Position numbers and translations under genes: made by a program
Notes under the pieces: generated by a model
Databases searched by the model: none
Told to the model about the DNA's origin: nothing
What the model saw: only the letters and a program-made list of their open reading frames with translations
Assembly: GCA_934869045.1 (NCBI GenBank)
Contig: CAKXAF010000001.1
Span: forward strand, 19,111 to 38,404
DNA length: 19,294 bases
DNA from: an uncultured Nitrososphaerota archaeon
GTDB lineage: Bacteria > Bacillota > Clostridia > Oscillospirales > Ruminococcaceae
Direction: 5' to 3'
Shown here: one piece after another, positions 6,987 through 13,610 of the stretch
Position numbering within the stretch: position 1 is the stretch's first letter
How the letters are laid out: every line of letters begins with the position of its first letter

Positions 6987-7928
6987 TCAGCCGATCCGCG
7001 TAACGGAGGCGTTGGGTCTGGCATTCCGGCAGGCGCTGGCAATCACGCCGAAACCAGCGGCGCCCATAAAGACATATCCGACCAAAAGATCCCGGACAAA
7101 TGCAGCGGTGAGATCGTTGGCCGACAGAGCCGCCGGCACCGCCAGCAGACACTCCAGGAAATTGTAGCCATCTCCGTGGAAAACCTTATACACCTCGATG
7201 CCGTAGCAGAGATACAGCGACACGAACACCATCACAACAGACAGAAGCACCGTTGCGACAACGCCCTTCAAATCTGCACAGCCTCCCAGCTTTTCATAGC
7301 CCTTCAGCGCGCAAATCAGCAGCAGCAAACCGATGATCCCGGCGATGTACCCCAGTTGATAGACCAGCACCCAAGCCGCGACGCCGATCAGGGAGCCTAA
7401 AAACGCGCCCAGCAGCCCCATGGGCAGATTGCTTCGCACCTTGGCCTGCTGAGCGGCCAGTTCCCGCAGCCTGTCCTCTGCGTTGACTGCACAGTCCCCG
7501 CAGAGGAACTGACAGTTATCCCGCAGGACGTACAAGCCGTTTTCCGCAGTCGCGCCGCACTGCATGCAGCAGGAAACAAAATGGTTCGCTTTCAGATACT
7601 CGGCCACAGCCTGAAAAACTTCGTGAAAGGACTCCGCAGTTTTCTTGTAGCTGCGCATCTGCACAGCAATATGAAGGGCGTATTCCTCCGCCATCACGCC
7701 GGCGATCTCCTTACGGCCTCCTGCGAAGTTCTCCAGGAAATCCCCAGGAACCTGCATGGGCGCTCCCTCCGAGGGACGCGCAGGGAATACGATATAATAC
7801 TTCCTCTGGCTGGTGTTTTCGATAACCGACGCCTGGTATCCCCCAATGCTTCCGAACAGGACGCCGTTCTGCGCATTGACGGCAAGCCCAAAGGTCCCTG
7901 CCAGGCGCTTTCCCATTGCTGAAATCAT
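6987..7928 (-). CDS. zinc-ribbon, four-TM membrane protein of unknown function
   Basis: 313 residues from the ATG at 7928, with AGGGGGAG 10 bases upstream; a GTG at 7961 would overlap the metK stop and has no binding site. N-terminal soluble part (about 1-115) with a GLAVNAQNGVLFGSIGGYQ start, then a likely metal-binding site CMQC (121-124) and CGDC (143-146), a charged helix (about 150-165) and four hydrophobic segments (about 169-190, 192-209, 222-245 and 276-298). The first pair, with GLLGAFLGSLIGV and LGYIAGIIGLLLL, resembles membrane modules often seen in uncharacterised Firmicutes proteins. No catalytic motif is evident. It begins 29 bp after metK in the same orientation, so it is probably expressed with metK and under the same SAM riboswitch. 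Function unknown. Confidence 0.85.
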   Translation of the reverse strand: MISAMGKRLAGTFGLAVNAQNGVLFGSIGGYQASVIENTSQRKYYIVFPARPSEGAPMQVPGDFLENFAGGRKEIAGVMAEEYALHIAVQMRSYKKTAESFHEVFQAVAEYLKANHFVSCCMQCGATAENGLYVLRDNCQFLCGDCAVNAEDRLRELAAQQAKVRSNLPMGLLGAFLGSLIGVAAWVLVYQLGYIAGIIGLLLLICALKGYEKLGGCADLKGVVATVLLSVVMVFVSLYLCYGIEVYKVFHGDGYNFLECLLAVPAALSANDLTAAFVRDLLVGYVFMGAAGFGVIASACRNARPNASVTRIG

Positions 7929-7957
7929 ATGGTTTCCGCTCCCCCTGAAATTCCGTC

Positions 7958-9142
7958 TCACTCGCCGATGGCACGAAGAAGCTCCTCCGTGCGGTCGGTC
8001 TTCTCCCAGCTTGTCCCCAGATCCTCCCGGCCCATATGGCCGTATTTGGCCAGCTCCCGGTAGATGGGACGGCGCAGCTCCAGGCGGTTCATGATGGCCG
8101 TGGGCCGCAGGTCAAAGACCTTGCTCACCGCCTCGGCAATTTTCTCATCCGGATACTTTCCGGTGCCAAAGGTGTCTACCAGCACCGAAACGGGCCGGGC
8201 GACGCCAATGGCATAGGCGAGCTCAATCTCACATTTGCGGGCCAAACCGGACGCCACAACGTTTTTGGCTACCCAACGGGCGGCGTAGGCCGCGGAGCGG
8301 TCTACCTTCGTCGGATCCTTGCCGGAAAAGGCGCCGCCGCCATGGCGGGCGTATCCGCCGTAGGTGTCCACGATGATCTTCCGGCCGGTGAGACCGCTGT
8401 CCCCGGCGGGGCCGCCGATGACAAACCGCCCGGTAGGATTCACATAATATTTGGTTTCCGCATCCAAAAGCTCCGCTGGAATGACGGGCTTGACCACATG
8501 CTCCAGCAGGTCGGCGCGGATCTGCTCCAGAGATACCTCCTCTGCATGCTGAGAGGAGATGACCACCGTGTCCACCCGGACCGGCCGGTCGTTTTCGTAC
8601 TCCACCGTCACCTGGGTTTTTCCGTCGGGGCGGAGATAGCCGAGGGTGCCGTCCTTCCGGACCTGGGTCAGCCGCTTGGCCAGCGCGTGGGCCAGCGAAA
8701 TGGGCAGCGGCATCAGTTCGGGAGTCTCGTCGCAGGCGTAGCCGAACATCATGCCCTGATCTCCCGCGCCATTTTCACCGTCCCCGGCGTCCTGGCCGCT
8801 TTTGACCTCCAGGGCCTTGTCCACGCCCATGGCGATGTCCCCGGACTGCTCATGGATAGAGGTCAGCACCGCGCAGGTGTAGCCATCAAAGCCGTACTTC
8901 GCCCGGTCGTAGCCGATATCGATGACCACGTCCCGGACAATTTTGGGAATATCAACGTAGCAGTGGGTGGAAATTTCCCCCATGACCATCACCATTCCGG
9001 TGGTGCAGCAGGTCTCGCAGGCGACCCGCCCCTGGGGATCCTGCTCCAGAATCGCGTCTAAAACCGCATCGGAAATCTGGTCGCAGATTTTATCGGGGTG
9101 TCCCTCCGTAACGGACTCTGATGAAAACAGATACTTGGACAT
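7958..9142 (-). CDS. metK: S-adenosylmethionine synthetase (methionine adenosyltransferase)
   Basis: 394 residues, the usual length. It makes S-adenosylmethionine from methionine and ATP in the cytosol, normally as a tetramer. Diagnostic stretches: ESVTEGHPDKICDQISDAV (about 9-27, ATP/Mg site), GAGDQG (125-130, first MetK signature), GGGAFSGKD (268-276, second signature), FVIGGPAGDSGLTGRK (about 240-254) and DRSAAYAARW (281-290). The ATG at 9142 has AAGGAAGGG just upstream; an upstream in-frame extension to 9169 has none. Its leader carries a promoter, a SAM-I riboswitch and an intrinsic terminator, so product feedback at the level of transcription is expected. It heads a same-strand run of four genes ending with recD2. 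Confidence 0.98.
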   Translation of the reverse strand: MSKYLFSSESVTEGHPDKICDQISDAVLDAILEQDPQGRVACETCCTTGMVMVMGEISTHCYVDIPKIVRDVVIDIGYDRAKYGFDGYTCAVLTSIHEQSGDIAMGVDKALEVKSGQDAGDGENGAGDQGMMFGYACDETPELMPLPISLAHALAKRLTQVRKDGTLGYLRPDGKTQVTVEYENDRPVRVDTVVISSQHAEEVSLEQIRADLLEHVVKPVIPAELLDAETKYYVNPTGRFVIGGPAGDSGLTGRKIIVDTYGGYARHGGGAFSGKDPTKVDRSAAYAARWVAKNVVASGLARKCEIELAYAIGVARPVSVLVDTFGTGKYPDEKIAEAVSKVFDLRPTAIMNRLELRRPIYRELAKYGHMGREDLGTSWEKTDRTEELLRAIGE

Positions 9143-9159
9143 TGCGTCCCTTCCTTTCC

Positions 9160-9175
9160 CTGTGCGCACGCACAG
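9160..9175 (-). promoter_or_regulatory. short hairpin next to the metK ribosome binding site
   Basis: CTGTGC (9160-9165) pairs with GCACAG (9170-9175) around GCAC, ending 17 bases before the metK start and directly before the ribosome binding site. Possibly it keeps the site open or affects RNA decay; inferred only. Confidence 0.4.
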
Positions 9176-9254
9176 CGTCGATTTCGTGCGGAACGAATCG
9201 CGCCCGCTCCCATCCGCACAAGGAGCCGGGCCGGCAGGAAAGACGCCAGAACAA

Positions 9255-9281
9255 CAAAAAAGCGCCCGGAAATCGAGCGCT
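9255..9281 (-). terminator. riboswitch-controlled intrinsic terminator of the metK leader
   Basis: On the minus strand AGCGCTCG pairs with CGGGCGCT (one G-T wobble, 5-base loop) and is followed by TTTTTT. It lies 18 bases downstream of the SAM-I aptamer. Part of its 5' arm (9271-9277) can instead pair with 9307-9313 in the aptamer's 3' strand (7 bp with one wobble), a plausible antiterminator when SAM is low. Confidence 0.88.
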
Positions 9282-9298
9282 TACAGTTTTGTGTCAAA

Positions 9299-9397
9299 CC
9301 TCATCTCTCGACTGCGTCGCAGGAATTGGCACCTTACTGGAAACCGGTAGGTTGCCGTGGCTTCACAGGTCCTGTGCCTCCGCCACTCTTGATAAGG
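9299..9397 (-). promoter_or_regulatory. SAM-I (S-box) riboswitch aptamer
   Basis: Read on the minus strand, the element has the S-box landmarks in order: CTTATCAAGAG opening, GGCGGAGG, an inner stem ACAGG/CCTGT, the highly conserved GTGAAGCCACGGCAACC, the P3 arms ACCTAC/GTAAGGT with GGTGCCAATTCC, the P4 arms CTGC/GCAG, and GAGAGATGAGG at the end. P1 is CCTTATC with GATGAGG (one G-T wobble). Known family behaviour: SAM binding stabilises P1 and allows the downstream terminator to form, lowering metK expression. Together with the promoter, terminator and metK this is a complete OFF switch. Confidence 0.97.
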
Positions 9398-9411
9398 TAA
9401 TTATCGTTTTT

Positions 9412-9440
9412 ATTTTACTGGATTCCGCTTCATTTGTCAA
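9412..9440 (-). promoter_or_regulatory. sigma-A promoter of the metK leader
   Basis: On the minus strand TTGACA (9435-9440), a 17-base spacer and TAAAAT (9412-9417). The predicted start near 9405 is just ahead of the riboswitch 5' end, as usual for S-box leaders. Confidence 0.9.
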
Positions 9441-9504
9441 GGGGACACACGCACATGAATTGGACAGCTAAAAGCAGAAAAAATTGGCATTTTGCCGTTT
9501 TTAC

Positions 9505-9527
9505 CGAAAAAAAGCCGAATTTTTTCG
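9505..9527. repeat. A/T-rich inverted repeat between divergent promoters
   Basis: CGAAAAAA (9505-9512) and TTTTTTCG (9520-9527) are perfect arms around a 7-base spacer. It lies between the metK promoter and the trkA promoter. It could be a protein-binding site, a weak hairpin or simple low-complexity sequence. Confidence 0.4.
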
Positions 9528-9557
9528 CCCTGAATTCCAAAACAAATATTTTTTCTC

Positions 9558-9586
9558 TTGACTTTTCTGCTATTTCCTTTTACAAT
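9558..9586 (+). promoter_or_regulatory. sigma-A promoter of the trkA-trkA-lexA operon
   Basis: TTGACT (9558-9563), a 17-base spacer and TACAAT (9581-9586). Predicted transcription start near 9593, giving a leader of about 70 bases before the ATG at 9664. Confidence 0.85.
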
Positions 9587-9601
9587 AGGTATAAAAGAAT
9601 A

Positions 9602-9622
9602 CCGGCGGATTCATGCCGCTGG
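9602..9622 (+). promoter_or_regulatory. stem-loop in the trkA leader
   Basis: CCGGCGG (9602-9608) pairs with CCGCTGG (9616-9622), 7 bp with one wobble and a 7-base loop, close to the predicted 5' end of the transcript. A 5'-terminal RNA-stabilising role is possible; no ligand-binding consensus is recognised. Confidence 0.4.
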
Positions 9623-9663
9623 TTCTTAAATATTTCATTGAGAAAAAGGACGGCCCATAACGG

Positions 9664-10281
9664 ATGAATATTTTGATTGTTGGCTGCGGACGGGTCGGCT
9701 CGGAGCTGGCCGGCATTCTCAGCCGCGAAGGACACGATATTTCGGTGGTCGATCGGAGCGCGGACGCCTTTGCCCTCCTGCCGGAGGATTTTTCCGGCTA
9801 CTGTACAGCTGGGGTCCCCATCGACCAAGATGTCCTCCGGCAGGCCGGTATTGAAAACTGTGACGCTCTTGCGGCGGTCAGCCCCGACGACAACGTCAAC
9901 ATTATGGTCTGCCAGTTGGCGAGGGAGATGTTCCATGTGGACAATCTCATTGCCCGCATCAACGACCCCCGCCGGGAAAATGTGTTCAGCCATTTTGGTC
10001 TGCGCACGATCTGCCCCACTAACATCACGGTGGACAATGTCAAGGGAATCCTGATGCCGGAGGAACACCAGCAGATGCACTTCGGATCCCACACCGTCAG
10101 CTTCCGGAATTTCGAGGTTCCCAAACGGCTTTATGGCACCTCAACCGCTGACATCGATGTCGGCAGCGAAGAGAGTCTCTTTGCCGTCCGCCGGGCGGAT
10201 TACACCTTTCAGCTGCTGTCGGGGGGGCCAGTAACGCTTCAGGCCGGGGACTGGCTGATTATCTGCAGTGTTATTGATTAA
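9664..10281 (+). CDS. trkA: TrkA/KtrA-family potassium uptake regulatory protein (RCK domain), first of two
   Basis: 205 residues. The N-terminal RCK_N Rossmann domain has GCGRVGSELA (7-16, GxGxxG nucleotide-binding loop) and an aspartate at the end of beta 2 (VVDRS, about 28-32), predicting NAD(H) or ATP/ADP binding. Residues after about 138 form a small C-terminal domain with RRADYTFQLLSGGPVTLQAGDWLII, resembling RCK_C. Where the classic family has GDGT after beta 3, this copy has TAGVPID (48-54), so its nucleotide site is somewhat divergent compared with its neighbour. Such proteins bind the cytosolic face of TrkH/KtrB-type potassium channels and gate them; no channel gene is in view. The binding site AAAGGA is rather far (about 13 bases) from the only in-frame ATG. 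Twelve bases separate it from the next gene. Confidence 0.9.
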   Translation: MNILIVGCGRVGSELAGILSREGHDISVVDRSADAFALLPEDFSGYCTAGVPIDQDVLRQAGIENCDALAAVSPDDNVNIMVCQLAREMFHVDNLIARINDPRRENVFSHFGLRTICPTNITVDNVKGILMPEEHQQMHFGSHTVSFRNFEVPKRLYGTSTADIDVGSEESLFAVRRADYTFQLLSGGPVTLQAGDWLIICSVID

Positions 10282-10293
10282 AGGAGACTTCCC

Positions 10294-10956
10294 ATGAAAA
10301 TCGTCATTGTCGGCGGCGGCTCCGTCGGCTACTATTTGGCCAAAACTCTGATGGAGCACAGTCATGAGCCCTCCATTGTCGAGCAAAACAAGACGGTCTG
10401 TACGCGCCTTGCCGATGAACTGGACATACCGGTCATCCACGGCGACGGCACGACGATCGAAGCCCTGGGAGATGCTGGCTGCGGCAGCTCCGACGCATTG
10501 ATTGCCGTCACAGGCCGGGATGAGGCCAACCTCATTGCCTGCCAGCTGGCAAAAATGGAATTTCACATCCAGCGGACAGTCGCCAAGGCCAATAACCCCA
10601 AAAATGCCAGCGTCATGAGTGATCTGGGAGTGGATATCACCGTTTCCAGCATCGATTACATCTCCCGCATGATCGAACGGGAGGTGGACCTCTCCGCGAT
10701 CAAGCATGTGGTTTCCCTGAATCAGGGACAATCCTCCATCAGCGAGATCCTGCTGCCGGACGATTTTAAATATTCCGGTAAGCAGCTGATGGATATCCGC
10801 CTGCCGGAGCAGTCGGTTATCGTCACGGTAGAGCGCGGCGGAGAGGCAATTATTCCCCGCGGAAACACCCGTATTTATTCCGGCGACAAGCTTTTGATTG
10901 TAGCCAAGGATGAGGCGCTCCACGCCGTCAAGGAAAAACTGAAGCTCACCGATTAA
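10294..10956 (+). CDS. trkA: TrkA/KtrA-family potassium uptake regulatory protein (RCK_N plus RCK_C), second of two
   Basis: 220 residues. GGGSVGYYLA (7-16) is the nucleotide-binding loop, VEQNK (29-33) carries the acidic ribose-binding residue, and GDGT (50-53) is present as in canonical TrkA/KtrA. RCK_C spans about 137-218 (ISEILLPDDFKYSGKQLMDIRLPEQSVI... ending with SGDKLLIVA). This is a canonical single-unit RCK regulator; with the first copy it may build a hetero-octameric ring on a TrkH/KtrB channel, which is an inference from the tandem arrangement. AAAGGAG lies upstream of the ATG. It lies 11 bp before lexA and shares its operon; no promoter or terminator is visible between them. Confidence 0.93.
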   Translation: MKIVIVGGGSVGYYLAKTLMEHSHEPSIVEQNKTVCTRLADELDIPVIHGDGTTIEALGDAGCGSSDALIAVTGRDEANLIACQLAKMEFHIQRTVAKANNPKNASVMSDLGVDITVSSIDYISRMIEREVDLSAIKHVVSLNQGQSSISEILLPDDFKYSGKQLMDIRLPEQSVIVTVERGGEAIIPRGNTRIYSGDKLLIVAKDEALHAVKEKLKLTD

Positions 10957-10967
10957 GGAGGAACGCG

Positions 10968-11549
10968 ATGATCAGCGCAAAAGGACAGCTCATTTACGAC
11001 TACATCCGGGACTGCATCCTGAATCACAACTTTTCCCCCACTGTCCGGGAAATTTGTGAGGAAGTCGGAATCAAATCCACCTCAACCGTCCATTATTATC
11101 TAAAGGAGCTGGTGGACGAGGGTTATATCGTCAAGGACGATTTGAAAAAGCGCACAATTAAGCTCCCGGGCAGCACGACCTTCTCCGTCCCCCTCCTCGG
11201 AACTGTGACGGCGGGAATTCCGATCACTGCCATTGAGGAGATTGAGGAATATCTGCCGGTCCCCAACCTGACCGGAAACCCGGAGGACTATTTTGCCCTT
11301 CACGTCCGCGGTGAAAGCATGATCAACGCCGGGATCCTGGATGGGGATATCGTCGTCGTCCATAAAACGCCGGTCTGCCGCAACGGGGATATCATTGTCG
11401 CGCTAATCGACGACGAGGCAACAGTCAAACGATTTTACAAAGAAAACGGCCATTTTCGGCTGATGCCGGAAAACCCGGATTTCAAGCCGATCATCGTGGA
11501 AGAGATGACCATTCTCGGCAAGGTTGCCGCACTCATCCGCAACTACTGA
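10968..11549 (+). CDS. lexA: LexA SOS repressor
   Basis: 193 residues. The N-terminal winged helix (about 1-66) contains SPTVREICEEVGIKSTSTVH (23-42), the typical LexA recognition region. The C-terminal S24 peptidase-like domain has the Ala82-Gly83 self-cleavage site in GTVTAGIP, the catalytic serine Ser117 in RGESM, and lysine Lys154 in ATVKRF. All are offset by two from the E. coli residues 84/85, 119 and 156, so RecA-stimulated autocleavage should be intact. AAGGAGGAA lies upstream of the ATG. It is the last gene of the trkA-trkA-lexA operon. I find no GAACnnnnGTTC-type SOS box in the leader at 9587-9663 or just before lexA, so autoregulation is not visible here. Confidence 0.97.
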   Translation: MISAKGQLIYDYIRDCILNHNFSPTVREICEEVGIKSTSTVHYYLKELVDEGYIVKDDLKKRTIKLPGSTTFSVPLLGTVTAGIPITAIEEIEEYLPVPNLTGNPEDYFALHVRGESMINAGILDGDIVVVHKTPVCRNGDIIVALIDDEATVKRFYKENGHFRLMPENPDFKPIIVEEMTILGKVAALIRNY

Positions 11550-11553
11550 CAGC

Positions 11554-11590
11554 AAGGGAAAGGGATCTGCAGGGTCTCCTTTCCCTTTTT
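11554..11590 (+). terminator. rho-independent terminator after lexA
   Basis: AAGGGAAAGG (11554-11563) pairs perfectly with CCTTTCCCTT (11578-11587), followed by further T residues (TTTTT at 11586-11590). It ends 24 bases before the comF start. Confidence 0.88.
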
Positions 11591-11614
11591 CATCGGATCG
11601 GCGGGAGGGATTTT

Positions 11615-12325
11615 GTGAATTTAGGCCAGATACTGACAGCCGTGCTGTTTCCCAAGCGCTGTCCCTTCTGCGGGGCGGCTATTCCGCATACGCTGCGCTG
11701 CTGCGCCGAATGCGAAAAGATCCTTCCCCGGGCCGGAAGCGGACTCTGCCGGGGCTGCGGAAAATCCCCCTGCATCTGCGGCGAAGATTGGCCGCTGGAT
11801 GGTGTTTTTTCCGCCTTTGAATATCGCGGCGGAGCCGCCAGGGCTATCCGGCAGATGAAATTCCACAACAGGCCGGCCATCGCCCGTCACCTTGCGCCCT
11901 ATCTGGCGGAGGTCCTGCCCGAAGAGCTGTCTTTTGACGCCATTGTCCCCATCCCCATGACCCGATCCGGAATCCGGCGGCGCGGTTATAACCAGGCGGC
12001 TCTCCTCGCCCGTTTTCTCTCCCGGGAAACCGGCATCCCTTGCGAGGAACTGCTGGTGAAAGTCCGGAAGACCAGTCCCCAGCACATGCTCAACGCCCGG
12101 GAGCGCCGCGGCAATCTTTCAGGAGCGTATGCGCAGGCCAAGGGTGGGGTTGTCCAGGGCCGGATCCTCCTGCTCTGCGATGATGTAACCACCACTGGAG
12201 CCACTCTGCGTGAAGCCGCCGGGATTCTGCTGCGGAGCGGAGCTCGGGCGGTGTACGCGGTGACCGCCGCGGCAACCGGCTTTTCCAGTGTGCAGGACGG
12301 CCCTCTGGAGGAGGAAGCCTTTTAA
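11615..12325 (+). CDS. comF: ComF family protein (phosphoribosyltransferase-fold, competence/DNA-uptake type)
   Basis: 236 residues from a GTG start with GGGAGGG five bases upstream. The N-terminal zinc-binding region has paired cysteines at 16/19 and 30/33 (CPFC, CAEC-type), then 45/48 and 53/55. A phosphoribosyltransferase-like domain follows, with FDAIVPIPM (about 107-115), RRRGYNQAALLA (121-132), the family motif KTSPQHMLNARERRGNL (about 152-168) and the PRPP-binding loop LLCDDVTTTGATL (186-198). In competent bacteria ComFC assists natural transformation; most anaerobes carrying ComF are not known to be competent, so the role here is open. No promoter fits in the 24 bp between the lexA terminator and this gene, so it probably depends on read-through or on a promoter inside lexA. 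Confidence 0.95.
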   Translation: MNLGQILTAVLFPKRCPFCGAAIPHTLRCCAECEKILPRAGSGLCRGCGKSPCICGEDWPLDGVFSAFEYRGGAARAIRQMKFHNRPAIARHLAPYLAEVLPEELSFDAIVPIPMTRSGIRRRGYNQAALLARFLSRETGIPCEELLVKVRKTSPQHMLNARERRGNLSGAYAQAKGGVVQGRILLLCDDVTTTGATLREAAGILLRSGARAVYAVTAAATGFSSVQDGPLEEEAF

Positions 12326-12426
12326 GTGTTCTCCCATCGAAATGGGCGTGCGGGAGTACTGCGTCCCCCGGAGCTGAAAGGCAGGATTCTCCGTTTCCCG
12401 TTTCGTCGGACTTTCTGTTGTTTTTG

Positions 12427-12456
12427 TTGCCAAACACTTCCGGTTTGTAGTATAAT
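12427..12456 (+). promoter_or_regulatory. sigma-A promoter of the mreB-like gene
   Basis: TTGCCA (12427-12432), an 18-base spacer, and the perfect -10 box TATAAT (12451-12456). Near the predicted start (about 12463) is an 11-base palindrome, ATCAT-T-ATGAT (12465-12475). The leader would be about 120 bases long. Confidence 0.82.
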
Positions 12457-12520
12457 AGGTGCAGATCATTATGATTCGATCCTGAAAATGCTGTAACACA
12501 ACCATTCGGCAGAGTCCGCC

Positions 12521-12553
12521 CGCATCATAAAATGCGTGCCTGTTCCGCAGGCA
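12521..12553 (+). promoter_or_regulatory. two stacked hairpins in the mreB-like leader
   Basis: CGCAT/ATGCG (12521-12525 with 12532-12536) is immediately followed by TGCCTG/CAGGCA (12537-12542 with 12548-12553). The second stem is followed by ATATTTTG, a weak T-tract, so a leaky attenuator or RNA-stability element is possible. The ribosome binding site AAGGAGG starts at 12570. Confidence 0.45.
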
Positions 12554-12583
12554 TATTTTGAAATTCCCTAAGGAGGAATCACT

Positions 12584-13600
12584 TTGGCAGGAGTTGACCT
12601 CGGTATCGACCTCGGTACCACAAAAATCATCGTATACCGCCGCGGCAAGGGCATCGTTTTGGAGGAGCCCAGCGTCGTTGCCTATAACGTCCGCACGGAG
12701 CAGGTTGTTGCCGTCGGCCACGAGGCCCTGGCTATGCTGGGCAAGACCCCGGCCTATATCCAGACGGAGTGTCCCATCCGCGACGGTGTAATCTCCAATC
12801 ATCTCTATACAGAATTTCTCGTTAAGGAATTCGTCCGGAAGGTGACCCGCAGTTTCCTGATCAAGCCCCGGATCGCCATCTGCATCCCCTCCTCCATCAC
12901 TCACGTAGAAGCCCGCGCCGTAGTGGAAGCAGCCATGAGCGCAGGCGCCCGGAAGGTTTACCTGGTGGACGAACCCCTCGCCGCCGCCATGGGGGCGGGA
13001 ATCGACGTCACCGCGCCCAGCGGCCACATGATGGTGGATTCCGGCGGAGGCACAACGGACGTGGCCGTCATCTCCCTGGGCGGCATTGTCACAGCGGACT
13101 CCCTCCGTGTGGCGGGCAACACCTTTGACGAGTCCATCGTAAAGTACATTCAGAACACCTACAAGCTTGCCATCGGCAGCAAGGTTGCGGAAAAGCTGAA
13201 AAAGGAGATCGGCTGTGTGTTTGAGCCGGACAGCGGGCTTTCCGCGACTGTAAAAGGCCGGAATCTCTTAACCGGCTATCCGGAGCAGATCACAATCACC
13301 CAAACGGAGCTTTTTGATGTTCTGCGCCCTCATGCGGATGAGATCGTCGCCTCTGTCCGCAACGTCCTGGAGCGCACTCCGCCGGAGCTGATTGGGGATA
13401 TCCACGATAATGGCATCGTGATGACCGGCGGCACGTCCCTGCTCCGCGGCATGGACCGCCTGATCGAGGAAAACACCGGAGTCGAGACCCGCATTGCCGA
13501 GGAAGCGGTGCGCTGTGTCGGAATCGGCACCGGAAGATCCTTTGAGCAGATGGACGAGCTGAAGGAAGGCTTCCAAAACGCCGCCACCTACAGCCACTGA
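12584..13600 (+). CDS. mreB: MreB/Mbl-like bacterial actin (rod shape-determining protein)
   Basis: 338 residues from a TTG start with AAGGAGG seven bases upstream. Actin-superfamily ATPase motifs: phosphate 1 IDLGTTK (8-14), connect 1 with LVDEPLAAAMGAG (127-139), phosphate 2 MVDSGGGTTDVAVISLGGIV (150-169), and the adenosine motif GIVMTGGTSLLRGM (277-290). It should form membrane-associated filaments that guide cell-wall synthesis. It differs from typical MreB in having Ser in place of Ile in phosphate 2 (VDSGGG), a shifted TYKLAIGSKVAEKLK region, and VRCVGIGTGRS instead of the usual xCVALGTG, so it may be an Mbl or MreBH-type paralogue. No mreC or mreD follows; instead DUF3842 begins 10 bases after the stop. 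Confidence 0.92.
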   Translation: MAGVDLGIDLGTTKIIVYRRGKGIVLEEPSVVAYNVRTEQVVAVGHEALAMLGKTPAYIQTECPIRDGVISNHLYTEFLVKEFVRKVTRSFLIKPRIAICIPSSITHVEARAVVEAAMSAGARKVYLVDEPLAAAMGAGIDVTAPSGHMMVDSGGGTTDVAVISLGGIVTADSLRVAGNTFDESIVKYIQNTYKLAIGSKVAEKLKKEIGCVFEPDSGLSATVKGRNLLTGYPEQITITQTELFDVLRPHADEIVASVRNVLERTPPELIGDIHDNGIVMTGGTSLLRGMDRLIEENTGVETRIAEEAVRCVGIGTGRSFEQMDELKEGFQNAATYSH

Positions 13601-13610
13601 GGGCCGCGCC

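Noticed and set aside
8036..9061. Long plus-strand open frame opposite metK
   Set aside because: It is the antisense shadow of a certain metK gene; the composition (His, Gly, Val, Gln-rich) reflects the complement of a GC-rich coding strand. No binding site or family motif.
9587..9663. LexA-binding site (GAACnnnnGTTC type) in the trkA-lexA leader
   Set aside because: No matching dyad found; only a lone GGTTC is present.
12331..12356. Hairpin after comF (CCCAT/ATGGG, alternatively CTCCC/GGGAG) as a terminator
   Set aside because: The two stems exclude each other, are only 5 bp and no T-run follows. A comF terminator is not clear.
12119..13027. Minus-strand open frame opposite comF and the mreB-like gene
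   Set aside because: It crosses a strong plus-strand promoter and leader and is antisense to two recognised genes.
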